Notes: generated by a model not told the origin, from the sequence alone. A DNA stretch of 64,000 nucleotides from Siphonodentalium dalli (GCA_032622095.1 CP136061.1:191092369-191156368), one strand, 5' to 3'. Shown: positions 46,813-56,935, numbered from the stretch's first letter. Made by a program: numbers and translations.

Positions 46813-47157
46813 TTAATGCGTTTTAATAGACTTACTTCTAACTCGTTTGTGAGAAGAATGATTTTTCAAAGGTCGCGATGATCTATTTATGCCATTTGGT
46901 GTTGATATTTTCTTTATTGTTTCCCTTCCAAAAGATTTCAATGCTTCTTTACCTTGTTTCAAAAATGCTTCTTTTGGGCTTTTACCACGATGAATGATAT
47001 CTTCGATTGCAGCAAGTCCATGCTTGAATACTTGTTGTTTAGCAATCTGACCAATAGGTTTTAGAAACGGTATTACTGTTCTCATTGCAGATTTGAATAG
47101 TGAACCAATTCCATTTCCATACTGTCTAGATACGCCTCTATACACCAGAACCATCAT
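46813..47157 (-). CDS. Small basic pVI-like core/minor capsid protein
   Basis: 114 codons. Gly-rich start (YGNGIGSLF), then an amphipathic helix (PFLKPIGQIAKQQVFKHGL), and a Lys/Arg/Ser-rich tail (SHKRVRSKSIKTH). This matches the look of adenovirus pVI/pVII-like proteins found beside the capsid genes in Polintons: a membrane-active helix plus DNA-binding tail. The tandem ATGs overlap the apparent penton terminus (TGA at 47154-47156). Confidence 0.6.
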   Translation of the reverse strand: MMVLVYRGVSRQYGNGIGSLFKSAMRTVIPFLKPIGQIAKQQVFKHGLAAIEDIIHRGKSPKEAFLKQGKEALKSFGRETIKKISTPNGINRSSRPLKNHSSHKRVRSKSIKTH

Positions 47158-47913
47158 AAATACAAATTACTTTGGCGTCGGAATTGCAACTTTACCATAG
47201 ACTTTCCACCAATAAACTGAATTGGTTTGCCAGTATCACCAGTTATATATACATTTATGGTATCAAGCTAGACTTTGATACTGGTACATAATGTAAGTTT
47301 TTGAATTCATGCCTAATATGTTTACCATCATGTATTCTTTTACTCTCGAATGATGTCACTCGTAATATCGGTGCTTCAACATCCGCATTTAAATCAACTC
47401 CATATGGAAATGTTATCGAAGGAGTAGCAAATGTGACAGTGTTTGATTCTGTTCTGTAACCAACTGTATCCAAAAGAGCTTTGGGGAGTACAAGACCTAC
47501 TTTGGTATATATGAAATTTTAACTCGTTGTGCTTTGGGATATCCGATTTCGAATTCCAGTTCTGGAATCATTCTGCTTACTGTACTATCAATTACACCTT
47601 GAATTGTATCTGTCAAATGTGATCCACCAGAATATGCTCCTTCTGGTATTTTTAATTCTATACCATTTTCTGGTTTTGAAATTACTACATCACTCATTGG
47701 TATCTTATTCAAATATTGTAAAATTCTTGGAACAGAAGTTTTTATTTTTATTTTGCAGGCATCTCCAATAATGTTGTATGTTTCTGATGGTACAATTAGT
47801 TCAACCATTGCAACTTCCCAAAGCTCTTTATCAATATGTATGGTTTTTGGTAATTTCACTGTGAAACAACATTGTGAGTTGACTGGGTAAAGTGACATTG
47901 AACTATCACTCAT
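47154..47913 (-). pseudogene. Penton-like minor capsid protein (single jelly-roll)
   Basis: ATG at 47913. Frame 1 (to 47497) contains QCCFTVKLPKTIHI, ELWEVAMVELIVPS and GGSHLTDTIQGVID; frame 2 (47255-47473) contains VTFATPSITFPYGVDL; frame 3 (to TGA 47154-47156) contains NVYITGDTGKPIQFIGGKS. All three are typical of Polinton penton proteins in this order, so two 1-nt lesions near 47520 and 47265 break the gene. The final stop overlaps the pVI-like start. The protein would occupy the capsid vertices. Confidence 0.85.
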
Positions 47914-47933
47914 GAGAGTTATGTAGAATTAAT

Positions 47934-48191
47934 TCATTTTTTCTCAGTATTTTTCAATAATTTCAGTCCAGGTGTTGGTAGAATATAACCTAGAGAACTA
48001 CTTAGAAGAATAAGCCACAATTCTTTGTTTGCGCTCTGGGTATTAATGTGTACAATAGATGTAATTATTATGATATAAATAATAATTATCTGCGTGAAGT
48101 AGGTGACTTGGTTCTTAGCAACTTTTTCACCACAGAACTTAAATTGTGATGGTTCATCGAGATTAATTGAATCTGAATGATTTTCCAACAT
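47934..48191 (-). CDS. Small two-helix membrane protein
   Basis: 85 codons, ATG start. Residues ~31-47 (FTQIIIIYIIIITSIVH) and ~57-72 (ELWLILLSSSLGYILP) are hydrophobic helices; the N-terminus is acidic/polar and the C-terminus basic. Small membrane proteins next to penton and integrase are common in this element class, but I cannot assign a function. Confidence 0.65.
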   Translation of the reverse strand: MLENHSDSINLDEPSQFKFCGEKVAKNQVTYFTQIIIIYIIIITSIVHINTQSANKELWLILLSSSLGYILPTPGLKLLKNTEKK

Positions 48192-48204
48192 GGTAAATTC
48201 TGTT

Positions 48205-48798
48205 TTATACTAAATTTGAAGCTGGGATCCAACTGTCAAACTTTTTTGGATATCCAAGCCAATGAACTTTAATTTCTTTTACTGTTTTACCATCCACTCT
48301 TCTCGTTCTTTTATCAGTAACTGATTCTATTTCATACACCTTACTGTCTTTTATATGCTGGATTTCATGTTTGTAGAATGATCCATCAATCTCTTCACCA
48401 TCAAGATCAGAAACTTTGTATGTTACTGGATTAGTTTTACAAATTTTATCAACTTTGAAAATTTCACGAGTCCAGTTTGGTAAATAACCCTTTTCAAATG
48501 TTCTTTTGGTTTTGTTGATACGAACCAAGTCACCCACTTTCAGTGTAGATTTTCCTTTTTTATTCCCTGTTCCATATAGATTTTTGGAAATTTCAGCTTC
48601 AGTTTGGAATTTTCGAATTATTGGTTTGTGTAAAGTATATGTCGACTGGCCTTGCAACCACTTCTTCACATCTATGAGTTTAATTTTTTTATTTTGCTTT
48701 TTCGCTTCATCAAAAAGCTTCTTTACACCGCCATAACTTCCAACTTTCTTCGGATTATAGAAAATTTTAGATAACTGCTCATCTAGTATGGATCCCAT
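48205..48798 (-). CDS. Integrase lacking its catalytic core (N-terminal + SH3 + chromodomain)
   Basis: 197 codons, uninterrupted. Residues 5-60 (LSKIFYNPKKVGSYGGVKKL ... TYTLHKP) are the helical N-terminal domain of Polinton integrases. Residues ~90-120 (LKVGDLVRINKTKRTFEKGY) are the C-terminal SH3-like domain. Residues ~152-197 (YEIESVTDKR...VHWLGYPKKF) are a chromodomain. The ~190-residue RNase-H-fold core with the Asp, Asp, Glu triad that normally separates them is absent; the junction near residues 65-75 is in frame. The product could bind DNA and histone tails but not integrate. The start overlaps the preceding gene's end by 16 nt. Confidence 0.85.
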   Translation of the reverse strand: MGSILDEQLSKIFYNPKKVGSYGGVKKLFDEAKKQNKKIKLIDVKKWLQGQSTYTLHKPIIRKFQTEAEISKNLYGTGNKKGKSTLKVGDLVRINKTKRTFEKGYLPNWTREIFKVDKICKTNPVTYKVSDLDGEEIDGSFYKHEIQHIKDSKVYEIESVTDKRTRRVDGKTVKEIKVHWLGYPKKFDSWIPASNLV

Positions 48799-49523
48799 TG
48801 TGTTTTTTCTGTTTTAATACCCTTTGGTGTCAACCTATCTGCTATTTTAGATTTTGAATGTCTTGCTTTTATACCTTTCATTGGTGTGAATCGATGAGAA
48901 TCAAATCGTTTTGGTGTTATGCTTTGTACCGGAGTTTCAAAATCATCATCTGAATCATCTTTCAAATGTTTTTTAATCCAAAGCGAGCGGTATCTGTTCC
49001 CTACAAAATCTTCAGGTACATTAAGCTCGCTCAAGCTTTGTGAAAAGGGTTGCCAGCCTGTTGGTTCGAAACCTTTTCTTTGTCGTACAATATCATTGAG
49101 GAGATCAACAATATTTGATCCTCTAATAACTTTTTCACCATATTTTAATTGTCCATGTTCATCAAACTTCATTTGTGGATGTTTTGAAATCAGTTGTAAA
49201 AGTTGTTCAGCTTTTTTTCTCATCTTTAACGGAATACTTTCTATCACATCCCTATGATGATGATTAAATGGTTGTTCTGTTTTCAGGGCTGAAATAGCTC
49301 TAACTGATTTTTTAGAAGTTTTCAATTTGTGCAAAGTTGTACCATATAATTGAACCTTCTCAGATTCTGACAAATTTTGATCAGAAACTGAATTCAATTC
49401 TCTGCTTAGTTTTGAAATATTCGTAATTTCAGGATTAGGTGGTAATTTCGGATTAGTTAGACTCATTCTCCATTTTTTAATGTCATCCAACATTTTTAAG
49501 GAAACAGCGACCATTTTCTTCAT
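48783..49523 (-). CDS. Conserved Maverick protein of unknown function
   Basis: 246 codons, ATG start, intact. N-terminal coiled-coil-prone region (MLDDIKKWRMSLT; SRELNSVSDQ), central ESIPLKMRKKAEQLLQLIS helix, and a conserved-looking block RGSNIVDLLNDIVRQRKG followed by GWQPFSQSLSELNVPEDFVG. The C-terminus is basic and Ser/Thr-rich. I recall this 'GSNIVDLLND' block from many Maverick/adintovirus elements between integrase and pX-like genes, but know no function. Confidence 0.7.
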   Translation of the reverse strand: MKKMVAVSLKMLDDIKKWRMSLTNPKLPPNPEITNISKLSRELNSVSDQNLSESEKVQLYGTTLHKLKTSKKSVRAISALKTEQPFNHHHRDVIESIPLKMRKKAEQLLQLISKHPQMKFDEHGQLKYGEKVIRGSNIVDLLNDIVRQRKGFEPTGWQPFSQSLSELNVPEDFVGNRYRSLWIKKHLKDDSDDDFETPVQSITPKRFDSHRFTPMKGIKARHSKSKIADRLTPKGIKTEKTQWDPY

Positions 49524-49525
49524 GT

Positions 49526-49782
49526 TTAACCGCGAAGTATTCCAGCGAGTGCTTTACCAAGCAACGGTGCTAGCATAAGAAGTGGTAAAAAACCTCCTTT
49601 CTGGTTTAAAATTGTTTTTTTCGTTTCAAAGATGTTGATTTACTTGCAAGTTCTCTGAGATGTCTACACCCCGGACGACGTTTGCGCTTCTGAGCTTCTG
49701 TTAGTTTTACATTGCCTTTTAAAATATTTTCACAGCATTCTGACATGCAATCAATCACTCTCTTTGGGGCATCTTTTATCAT
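49526..49782 (-). pseudogene. pX-like small basic/hydrophobic protein, frameshifted
   Basis: ATG at 49782 opens 58 codons (to TAA at 49606-49608) rich in Lys/Arg/Cys (AQKRKRRPGCRHLRELAS). The expected Gly-rich hydrophobic tail (GGFLPLLMLAPLLGKALAG) is in another frame ending at 49526-49528. The break is at an A-run near 49615. The combination of basic segment plus GGFLPLL-type helix resembles adenovirus pX (mu)-like proteins of Polintons. Too short to be obvious as one ORF. Confidence 0.6.
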
Positions 49783-49901
49783 TTTTTCCGAAAATGAGTT
49801 GGTGCCTGATTCATAGCCATTACAAAACTACCATATTTTTTAATCAGTGGAGTTTTTTTCACCATCTTTACTCTTCAACAGTTGAATGTCAAATGACTGA
49901 A

Positions 49902-50468
49902 TTACTTTTTACTTTTACGTTTATTAAAATTACGATCAAATGCCATCAAAGCTAATTTCGATGGGTTTGAAAGATTCATAATTTTTGAGTATCGTTGAAC
50001 CAACGGGTAATGTTCTGCTTCTTGAATTGATGGAATTGTTTGCGGACCATTATCGTTGAGTGGTTGAAATCTAGCAAACGTAGAATTTAATCCAATAGAA
50101 TTTACACTAGATGGAGTAGTTCGCTGTGCAATTGTAGAATTTACTCTGACTGGACTAGCTCGCTGTGCAATCGTAGAATTTACTCGAGTATCATTTACTC
50201 TATTTGATCTAACTCGTGCAATTGATTTATTTCCTTTTTGTCTGAGAAGACTTCTGACCAAAACTCCACCGAGAAAACCACCTCCACGAGTTTTTAAAAG
50301 TATTTTCTTTTTTGAATCGATATGAGTTATACTGTCAGCTATTTTCTTCAGCTATTTTTTGTGTTTTTGCAGGAATGTTCGTGTCTGCTTTGGAAGCTTT
50401 AAGTGATCATCAAGTATTAATTTAGCGATAGTCGAAAATACACCCAAGACTGCTTCATGCGACTCCAT
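49902..50468 (-). pseudogene. Basic repeat-containing core-like protein with in-frame stop
   Basis: ATG at 50468; TAG at 50352-50354 interrupts after 38 codons and the same frame continues to 49902. The second part has a GGGFLGGVLVRSLL segment (pX-like glycine-hydrophobic motif), then three or four copies of VNSTIAQR-type repeats, and a basic C-terminus (NRNFNKRKSKK-like). Probably a virion core or membrane-active protein; function unknown. Confidence 0.55.
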
Positions 50469-50504
50469 GATTGGAAATGAAATATTATGTTGATACACTT
50501 ATCT

Positions 50505-51174
50505 TTATACCGATGAATATATTACCGCACCTCGATCGTCATTTGTGAGCCAGCGATGGAAAATATCAGTTCTAAGTCTCAACGATTTATCGGTTTTTGG
50601 GTGAAAATCGAGTAGTAAATAACCATGATTGGTTGAAGTTGCATCATCATATGCTTGCATTAAATGAGGTATTTGCATTTGAGAGGCAAGAATTTTTATT
50701 TGGCCTTTATCACGCACTTTGAAATAATGCCATGTAATGTGCATTCAAACTCAAAGTTCTACTCGCTTTAGATTTCTGAAACATGTTTTGGGTTATGTAA
50801 ATAACAGACGTATTTCTGTGATGTCCTTTTCTTGTAAACCACAACATAATTTTTTCTTCATCTATATCACCTAACATGTCATCAAAAACGATGAGGTGCT
50901 GTAAGTCTGTGTCATCGACAAATTCATTGTCATCATCCGGTATTCCATTTATAAATTGAATATTGTGAAATTCTTGCATCTGACTATAGGTATTTTGCCA
51001 TTCTTTGTAACACCAAACGACTTTGTATGGAACAGGTTTGAACAAGTCATCTTTATATTCGATTAATTTCTTAACAAATTCTGTTTTACCACAACCACTT
51101 GGTCCCGATATGAAAATGTTACAGGGATGTTTGAACAACAATGATTCGTCCATCTTTACCCTGATACAGATCAT
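50505..51174 (-). pseudogene. Genome-packaging ATPase (A32/FtsK-HerA-like)
   Basis: Probable start ATG at 51153 or 51174 (both in frame; the former gives MDESLLFKHPC). Walker A is FISGPSGCGKTEF, Walker B is HLIVFDDML; the later block SVIYITQNMFQK (sensor) and the C-terminal GYLLLDFHPKTDKSLRLRTDIF are typical of Polinton packaging ATPases. The first frame stops near 50710 while the C-terminus continues in another frame to 50505, a 1-nt lesion near 50725. Role: ATP-driven loading of element DNA into capsids. Confidence 0.9.
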
Positions 51175-51209
51175 GTAAGACTGATTAGGATTGTTCGGAA
51201 TCAACCTTT

Positions 51210-51776
51210 TTAATTTTTTAATGAAGAATCACCATAACTCCATACTATTCCAAATGTCCAAATGAGTTCATAATCTAAATCTGAAATAGGTCTAGTGGTT
51301 TTTATAATATAATCCAAAGACACTTTTTCTTCAAATAACGTTTCAGCAGTGAAAATTGTACATGGTTCTCGGAGAATAATGTATCCATATATTCTCGTCA
51401 CCTCTTCGAATTTCAAAGTTTTTTCATTGAGAATCCTGTCTTGTTATTCAGCAGAGCGAGTAAAATTATTTCCAACTAATTCACGAATTTCGTTTATTTC
51501 GTTTTTAGGAACACCATGAAATATCCAATAATCTGAAAACAGTTGATCCAATATATCCATTAAGAAATCAGTTTCAAATTCTGATCTCTCAATCAAACAT
51601 CTCAGTCGACTCTGCCCCTCAGAGAAATGTCCGTTCAGCAAAGTCTGCACTATAATTTTACTTTCCCAAGTTTGCTTAAGTTCTCGTTTGATTTCTTGAT
51701 CCATTTTTGACATTTCGATCAAATTATTATAAATTTTCAAAAGCATCTCTGCTGTTAACACATCAATTCCATCCAT
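51210..51776 (-). pseudogene. Unknown gene between polymerase and ATPase, in-frame stop
   Basis: ATG at 51774-51776 overlaps the polymerase end by 14 nt. TAA at 51444-51446 interrupts; the same frame then stays open to 51210 (VTRIYGYIILREPCTIFTAE). Mostly helical with hydrophobic heptads (AEMLLKIYNNLIEMSK; TDFLMDILDQLFSDYW). I do not recognise a family. Confidence 0.55.
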
Positions 51777-54700
51777 AAGGAATTTTGTTGTATTCACCCA
51801 CAACAAGTCGTTTGGTGTACACAGATCGGAATGTTTTTGTTTGCTCTTCACTAATTACTTCTCGGTTCTTTGTGCGTTTAATTCTGCATGGATAGTTTAT
51901 GACACGTTGAAAATTTGACCGGTCGTTAACACATTCAGCCATTGAATGAAAATTTATTTGCTGCTTAGTTTTATAATCCAGAGTGATACCCTTGACCTTA
52001 CATACAGATTTTATGACACCATCTTTCATGTACTGATATCCATAATTTTTCGGTCCCAACCCTACAAATTTCATGATTTTAGCATCCGGATGTTCATCAG
52101 TCCATTTACAAAGGTAGCTGTCTTCGGTTTTGATATTTTCTTTTTCTGGATCGAAAATATACATACAACTATCGGTGTCGAAATACAACACCCTATCTTG
52201 GAGTTTTTCTAAAACTTTATAGAACTCCAAGCGTGCATATGCCGTGACAAATGATGCAACAGCTACATTGGCAGATGGATGTGGTTCTATAATATCGGTT
52301 TTATTTTCATAGCTGAATAATATGAATTTATCCTGTTCAAAAATTTCAACTGCTTTGACGGTGATATTTTTATCAGTTAATAGTTCAAAATATCTGGATG
52401 GTTCTGAGATATATTCAGTTTTAGTAAGAATATAATTTTGTGCATTTTTTTCCATATGCAATTTATCATTAATTTTGCGCACTGACGGAGTCCTGGTTTT
52501 TTTCTTCTATTTTTTCTTTTTCAAGTTTTATACCTTCAACCTCATAATAATCTTTAATGTATTTATCTTTATCTTCTTCACTTGTAACAGAATTTGGATA
52601 TCCACTTGCTTGTTTAATTTTGAGGTATTTATCAATGTAATCCCTGTATACTTTGTCCGACCACTCAGTCCAATGCCAAACTTGATACACTTCCAGAATT
52701 TGGTAACCCAAATCTATTGCTTTGAATAATTCTACATGCGTCCAAACTCCAACTAAAGCACGCTGTTCAGTTTTATGACTACACTGTCCACTTTCATTTT
52801 CTGCACAAGTTTTACACAATGTATATATCATTTTGTTATTACAGTGGATCGGTAGCACTGGAATGTACAATTTATTTGGAGGCAATACTTTGCATTTAAT
52901 GAGTCCTTTGTAAGATTTGATGTCTCCTATTTGTTCCTGACTTAGAATTGTTGAATGACCAAGTGGGTACTCCTTATATTTATTTACACTAGGATACAAA
53001 CTGCATATATCAATATATTTTATTTGCTGTTTAGATGTTGGTTCTATTTCATGATATAATTTTAGAGCATTAGTCCTGCCACCAAATAATACTTCCCTTG
53101 GTTTAATTGGGTCTTGATGCAAATAGAATTGATCCATAGTTTGTTTTAAATTTTTGTCTGCTTTACATTTATTGTCCAGGTCATGTTCCCAGATGCATAT
53201 TAATTTGCATCCCAAGCTTTTGATTTCAGTTTCCGTTTTTATTGTTTTTTTCATACAATTCATGCATTGTTATATCGGCGATTTCTATCTGGATAGCAAG
53301 TAGGACAGCCATGAAAAAAACACGCATACATTTCATACACTGTGTTTGATTCTGCATGATAACCATCAACAAAATGTTTGCCTATTTTAACTTCACCACC
53401 ATTTAAAGCATGTTTTATGTTTATATTTTGTTTTGTAGCAATGTACTGTAGCCATCGAATTGCTTTCATTGAAAATTTACGCGCTTGTGGATATCCAGCG
53501 TCTGAAATTATACCTAGAGAATTCTCTGGTAATGAATTTGTTCTCCATGCAAGGTTACAGGTTTGAGCTAATGTTATTGCTTCCCGGAATGGATCTATTT
53601 GATCAGTTTCCATTACACATAGTCTGAATTTGCCACATCCACGTCTTAAAATGTCTACATCTGATTTACAATACTTTTGAATTTCTTTTTGAAAATCAAA
53701 AATATCCTCACCCCTAGCTTCGTACCATTTCAGAAATGAATCTCTGTTTTCCTCAGACATGATTTCAGGTTTATAGTATTTTTTGTCTAGATATGGTCCT
53801 ACGTAATTCTGAAAGTCCTGTGTATTTACCCAATGTGGAAAATAACCTTTAGCCATTTCTTCAAGTTGGAATGTTTTTGGAAATTTAGATAATGCCATAG
53901 GGATGAAACCCAATGAATCGATTACTTTAACACCATTGCATTGTAAACTAAGTATTTTGTTGCCATTCATAATAACATTAGGTTTTGAATTTCCATTGTT
54001 CACCAAGTAATGTAAGAGGAACTGACTATCGTAACCTCTTGCATTGTGAGCAATACATGTTGTACCTTTATGATCGTTGGTGTAAAACAACCATTTGCAA
54101 AATCTTTCCAATACATTCTCTCCTTTAAAAATATATTCTCTGTTTGACAATACAGAATCACATGAAATGCATATTTCATCAATGGGTTTACATATACAAT
54201 TTTCACAAGCAGTTTGTGCAACACAAAAATTGGGTATATGAACACCAGTATCTTGTTGACATTCAAAATAAAAACATATGAATGGTACCCTTACTTCTTT
54301 CTGTGTTTCTCTCTTTTGGTACTGCTGGATATGACATCTGTGATCTGATGCGACAATTTCCTTACAGTATTTGCACTTCTTTGTTCCCGAACAGATATGT
54401 CTTTTCTCCTTTCGTGTGACGATTTCAACCCCACAATTCTGGCATTTGTGTATCATATCACAAATAGTTTTGTCTTGTTTTGGTGATTTTTTCAAATGAT
54501 TGTCGAGACATCGTTTACTTCTAAAAGTCCTCTTACATTTGATGCATTGTATCCATCGTTCAAAGGGACATATCTGACCCTCGAAACACATACACTTGTA
54601 TGGACATATATGATCAACTCTGTTGTTCGAACCGACATCACAGTGGTCACAGTAATAATGACATCCAAGGAATCCCGTGACAGTTGTGATCACATCGTAG

Positions 54701-55547
54701 TGGTTGTCATTGAAATATAGATGGACAACTTTACTTTCTTTCCCAACTGGTGGTGGTTGAAAAAGAAAGCCTTCGTCAGCAAATTGATTATGTATTTTTA
54801 TAACATACTCAGGATATAGTTGTTCCTGAATAATTTTGTATTCCTCAACCCCGCAACTGGTGTCGAGTGATAACCCCACTTTATCCAACAATGACTTTGC
54901 AGCTTCCCATTCCTTGTCTCGTAATCCGTTTCCATTGTTGCTTCCATTCAGTTGTATCTTTTTTGTCAACATTACACATACCAACAACGACAGCCCTCGC
55001 AAAACACATGTTATCTTCTGCGATCTGAATCAGAAGAATACTTTTCTTTACTGTTTTCATTTGATTTTTATCACCGAATGCTCCATAATGTAAGGTATGT
55101 CTTGCGGTCCCTGTAGGCATATGCTTGATAGTGATGTCAAATGTCATCTGTCAGTCATGAATTTTGAATTTTTTTTTCGATTGTGCAACTTTTTCTATGT
55201 TGTCAAGCAATAATTCACCCGTCAGGTCTTTTGCTTCAGTGAACGGGACGTGAATCCCTAGATCTAGCCCTGGATGAAAGATGGAAATTCTCAATGGATC
55301 TTTTGGTCCTGCATCACACTCATCTTTCAAACTGTTCACCAGATCTTTGAAAATTCTGTGAACAGTTTGAAATGGTTGATGAAATTCTTGAAATGTGACG
55401 TTGAATTTCTTTGATGCTGTTTTAAATTTCCTCGAGTATTTATCGGTCAGATTTTTTATAGTATAATATTTACAGTCATCATCCAGTCGCACTCTTTCTA
55501 TTATCTCGTTCGCTTTCGCTATCTGAATATGGCACAAGGCGCTTCAT
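51763..55547 (-). pseudogene. Protein-primed family B DNA polymerase, broken
   Basis: Pieces in order: 55151-55537 (HRIFKDLVNSLKD; HPGLDLGIHVPF), an in-frame TGA at 55148-55150, 54881-55147 (ILLIQIAEDNMCFARAVVVG), a frameshift near 54930, 53260-55002 (zinc-ribbon cysteines, exonuclease motifs), a frameshift near 53262, 52469-53263 (palm motif A, YIDICSLYPSVNKY), and 51763-52482 (motif C, YFDTDSCMY; KVKGITLDY). Motif B (KLMINCIW) lies in a third frame at about 52450-52505. Exo I shows FYFECQ, with Tyr (54268-54270) where the catalytic Asp is expected; Exo II (NARGYDSQF) and Exo III (YCKSDVDIL) keep theirs. An ATG at 55545-55547 opens a short acidic/Ser start (MKRLVPYSDSESE) out of frame with the rest. 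Confidence 0.92.
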
Positions 55548-55552
55548 CGTGA

Positions 55553-55663
55553 AATGACGACGTGATGAAAATTCGCGTCGCTTTTATGCTCTGACACGCA
55601 CATGCGCAGTCATCGTCCGTGTCAGAGCATAAAAGCGACGTGAATTTTCATCACGTCGTCATT
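55553..55663. promoter_or_regulatory. Palindrome between divergent genes (candidate bidirectional promoter/origin)
   Basis: 46-bp arms (55553-55598 and 55618-55663) with one mismatch and a 19-nt spacer (cacatgcgcagtcatcgtc). The arms include atgacgacgtgatg and gcttttatgctctgacacg. It occupies the whole gap between the leftward polymerase start (55547) and the rightward CCHC gene (55699). Confidence 0.8.
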
Positions 55664-55698
55664 CCACTGACGATTGAATAACGCACCGAAGGCTCACA

Positions 55699-56243
55699 AT
55701 GGATCCAAGATTACAGAGTAACAACCTACAACATTTGCATTAGAAGTTTTAAAGAATACAAAGTGGTTACCACCATACGGTAACTGTTTTAGGTGCAATT
55801 CGAGTTCACATTGGGCTTTTCAATGTGATGGCACTACGAAAAAGAAGATTGGTCAGATGAAAAAATCAGCATTGACGCTGAGTGAATCTACTCCTGGGAA
55901 GTCTACTTGGACGCACACATCAGAAAACGATTATCTCACACCATGTGATGTAATGGACATTGATCAAACTGAGACATCAACTAACGAGATTGCGGATATG
56001 AAAGCTGAAAGTGGGGAACAATGGAACTCAACCGCGATGTCAATTAACGAGATCGCGGATGTGAAAACTGAGAGTGGTGAATTATACGCCTCAACCGAGG
56101 TATCAAATGATGAAATCACTATTCTAAACACGGAGGATTCGCAGATGGAAGTGATAAACGCTGTAGCCAAAAGCGTTGACGATACTGAAATTAAGCAGAC
56201 CACTTTGCCTACCAGAAAGAGAAAAAGACGTTTATCGCGATAA
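55699..56243 (+). pseudogene. CCHC zinc-knuckle protein, frameshifted
   Basis: The only rightward gene of the element. ATG at 55699 opens 14 codons and stops at 55741; a second frame then carries a zinc knuckle CFRCNSSSHWAFQC (Cys-x2-Cys-x4-His-x4-Cys, about 55794-55835). It runs into the longer frame from 55857, which has three diverged ~25-residue acidic repeats (TNEIADMKAESGE, INEIADVKTESGE, NDEITILNTED) and ends with a nuclear-localisation-like RKRKRR. Probably a nucleic-acid-binding early/regulatory protein; function unknown. Confidence 0.6.
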
Positions 56244-56314
56244 TCTTCCAAGAAAGTTAAAAATGGTGAATAAAATATTATTGATTTAATTACTTGTTAC
56301 GTTTTTTATCAATT

Positions 56315-56779
56315 TCAGAGCGTATCTTTTGAAAAATTTGGGTGGCCGAGTGATCCAAAATATTTCCTGAGTGATCCAAATGTTGCTCGCTTCGTAGGTT
56401 CTTTCTGGAAACCATGTACCTCAATTGGTATGTCAATTGTGTGAGGTTTCAAGTTGATTGTACATTCAGTCGGGTTTTGTGTTAATTGCTTTCGTAAATC
56501 CTTCATTTCCTGCCAAATATTCCGTAACAATTTTGTCTGTTCTTCCCATTGTGAACTGTTGATAACTTGGTATATAACAGGTTGAGTCATTTGTTGTGTT
56601 TTCACCAGCGGTGTATACACTGGTTGTTGATCCGTTCGCGGATACACCATTGGTACCTGTTGCTGTTCCACCCGTGGCGTCACATTTCCTGCATACAGTG
56701 GAGTCGACATTTGCGTTGTTGCAGGAACATGATTGTACTGTACATCAATAGTCTTGAGAAATTCCGTTACTGGATCCAT
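56315..56779 (-). CDS. Gln/Pro-rich coiled-coil protein, unknown
   Basis: 154 codons, ATG at 56779. Residues ~20-85 are Gln/Pro/Thr/Val-rich and likely disordered; ~88-112 (QWEEQTKLLRNIWQEMKDL) are a likely coiled coil; the C-terminus contains IDIPIEVHGF. It is the first leftward gene inside the right TIR and is preceded by the CRE-containing module at 56850-56935. No family recognised; a minor virion or scaffold-like protein is one guess. Confidence 0.55.
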   Translation of the reverse strand: MDPVTEFLKTIDVQYNHVPATTQMSTPLYAGNVTPRVEQQQVPMVYPRTDQQPVYTPLVKTQQMTQPVIYQVINSSQWEEQTKLLRNIWQEMKDLRKQLTQNPTECTINLKPHTIDIPIEVHGFQKEPTKRATFGSLRKYFGSLGHPNFSKDTL

Positions 56780-56849
56780 GTTTCAAAATAACGCTAACGT
56801 TACAATTTACGCATCTAATGACGTTAACATTTTTCGAGGATCAAGTATA

Positions 56850-56935
56850 TGGGATGCGCGTGCCTCGTTGACGACGTCATGCGTATTTCACCAAATTTCT
56901 CCGAACGTCAAATCAGATGTGTTTCTTTTTTGTCA
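56850..56935 (-). promoter_or_regulatory. CRE-containing promoter module, copy R
   Basis: Diverged direct copy of 44140-44235; the minus strand reads gaaacacatctgattt .. cgttcgg .. gcatgacgtcgtcaacga. It lies about 70 bp upstream of the ATG at 56779. Confidence 0.6.

Noticed and set aside
51444-51446. Stop-codon readthrough as a regulated feature of the Maverick
   Set aside because: All three stop codons occur in different genes together with frameshifts, which fits decay or assembly error rather than recoding.
55553-55663. Palindrome as an internal copy of the element TIR
   Set aside because: It shares no sequence with the terminal CCACTCTGG palindromes and lies exactly in the divergent intergenic gap.
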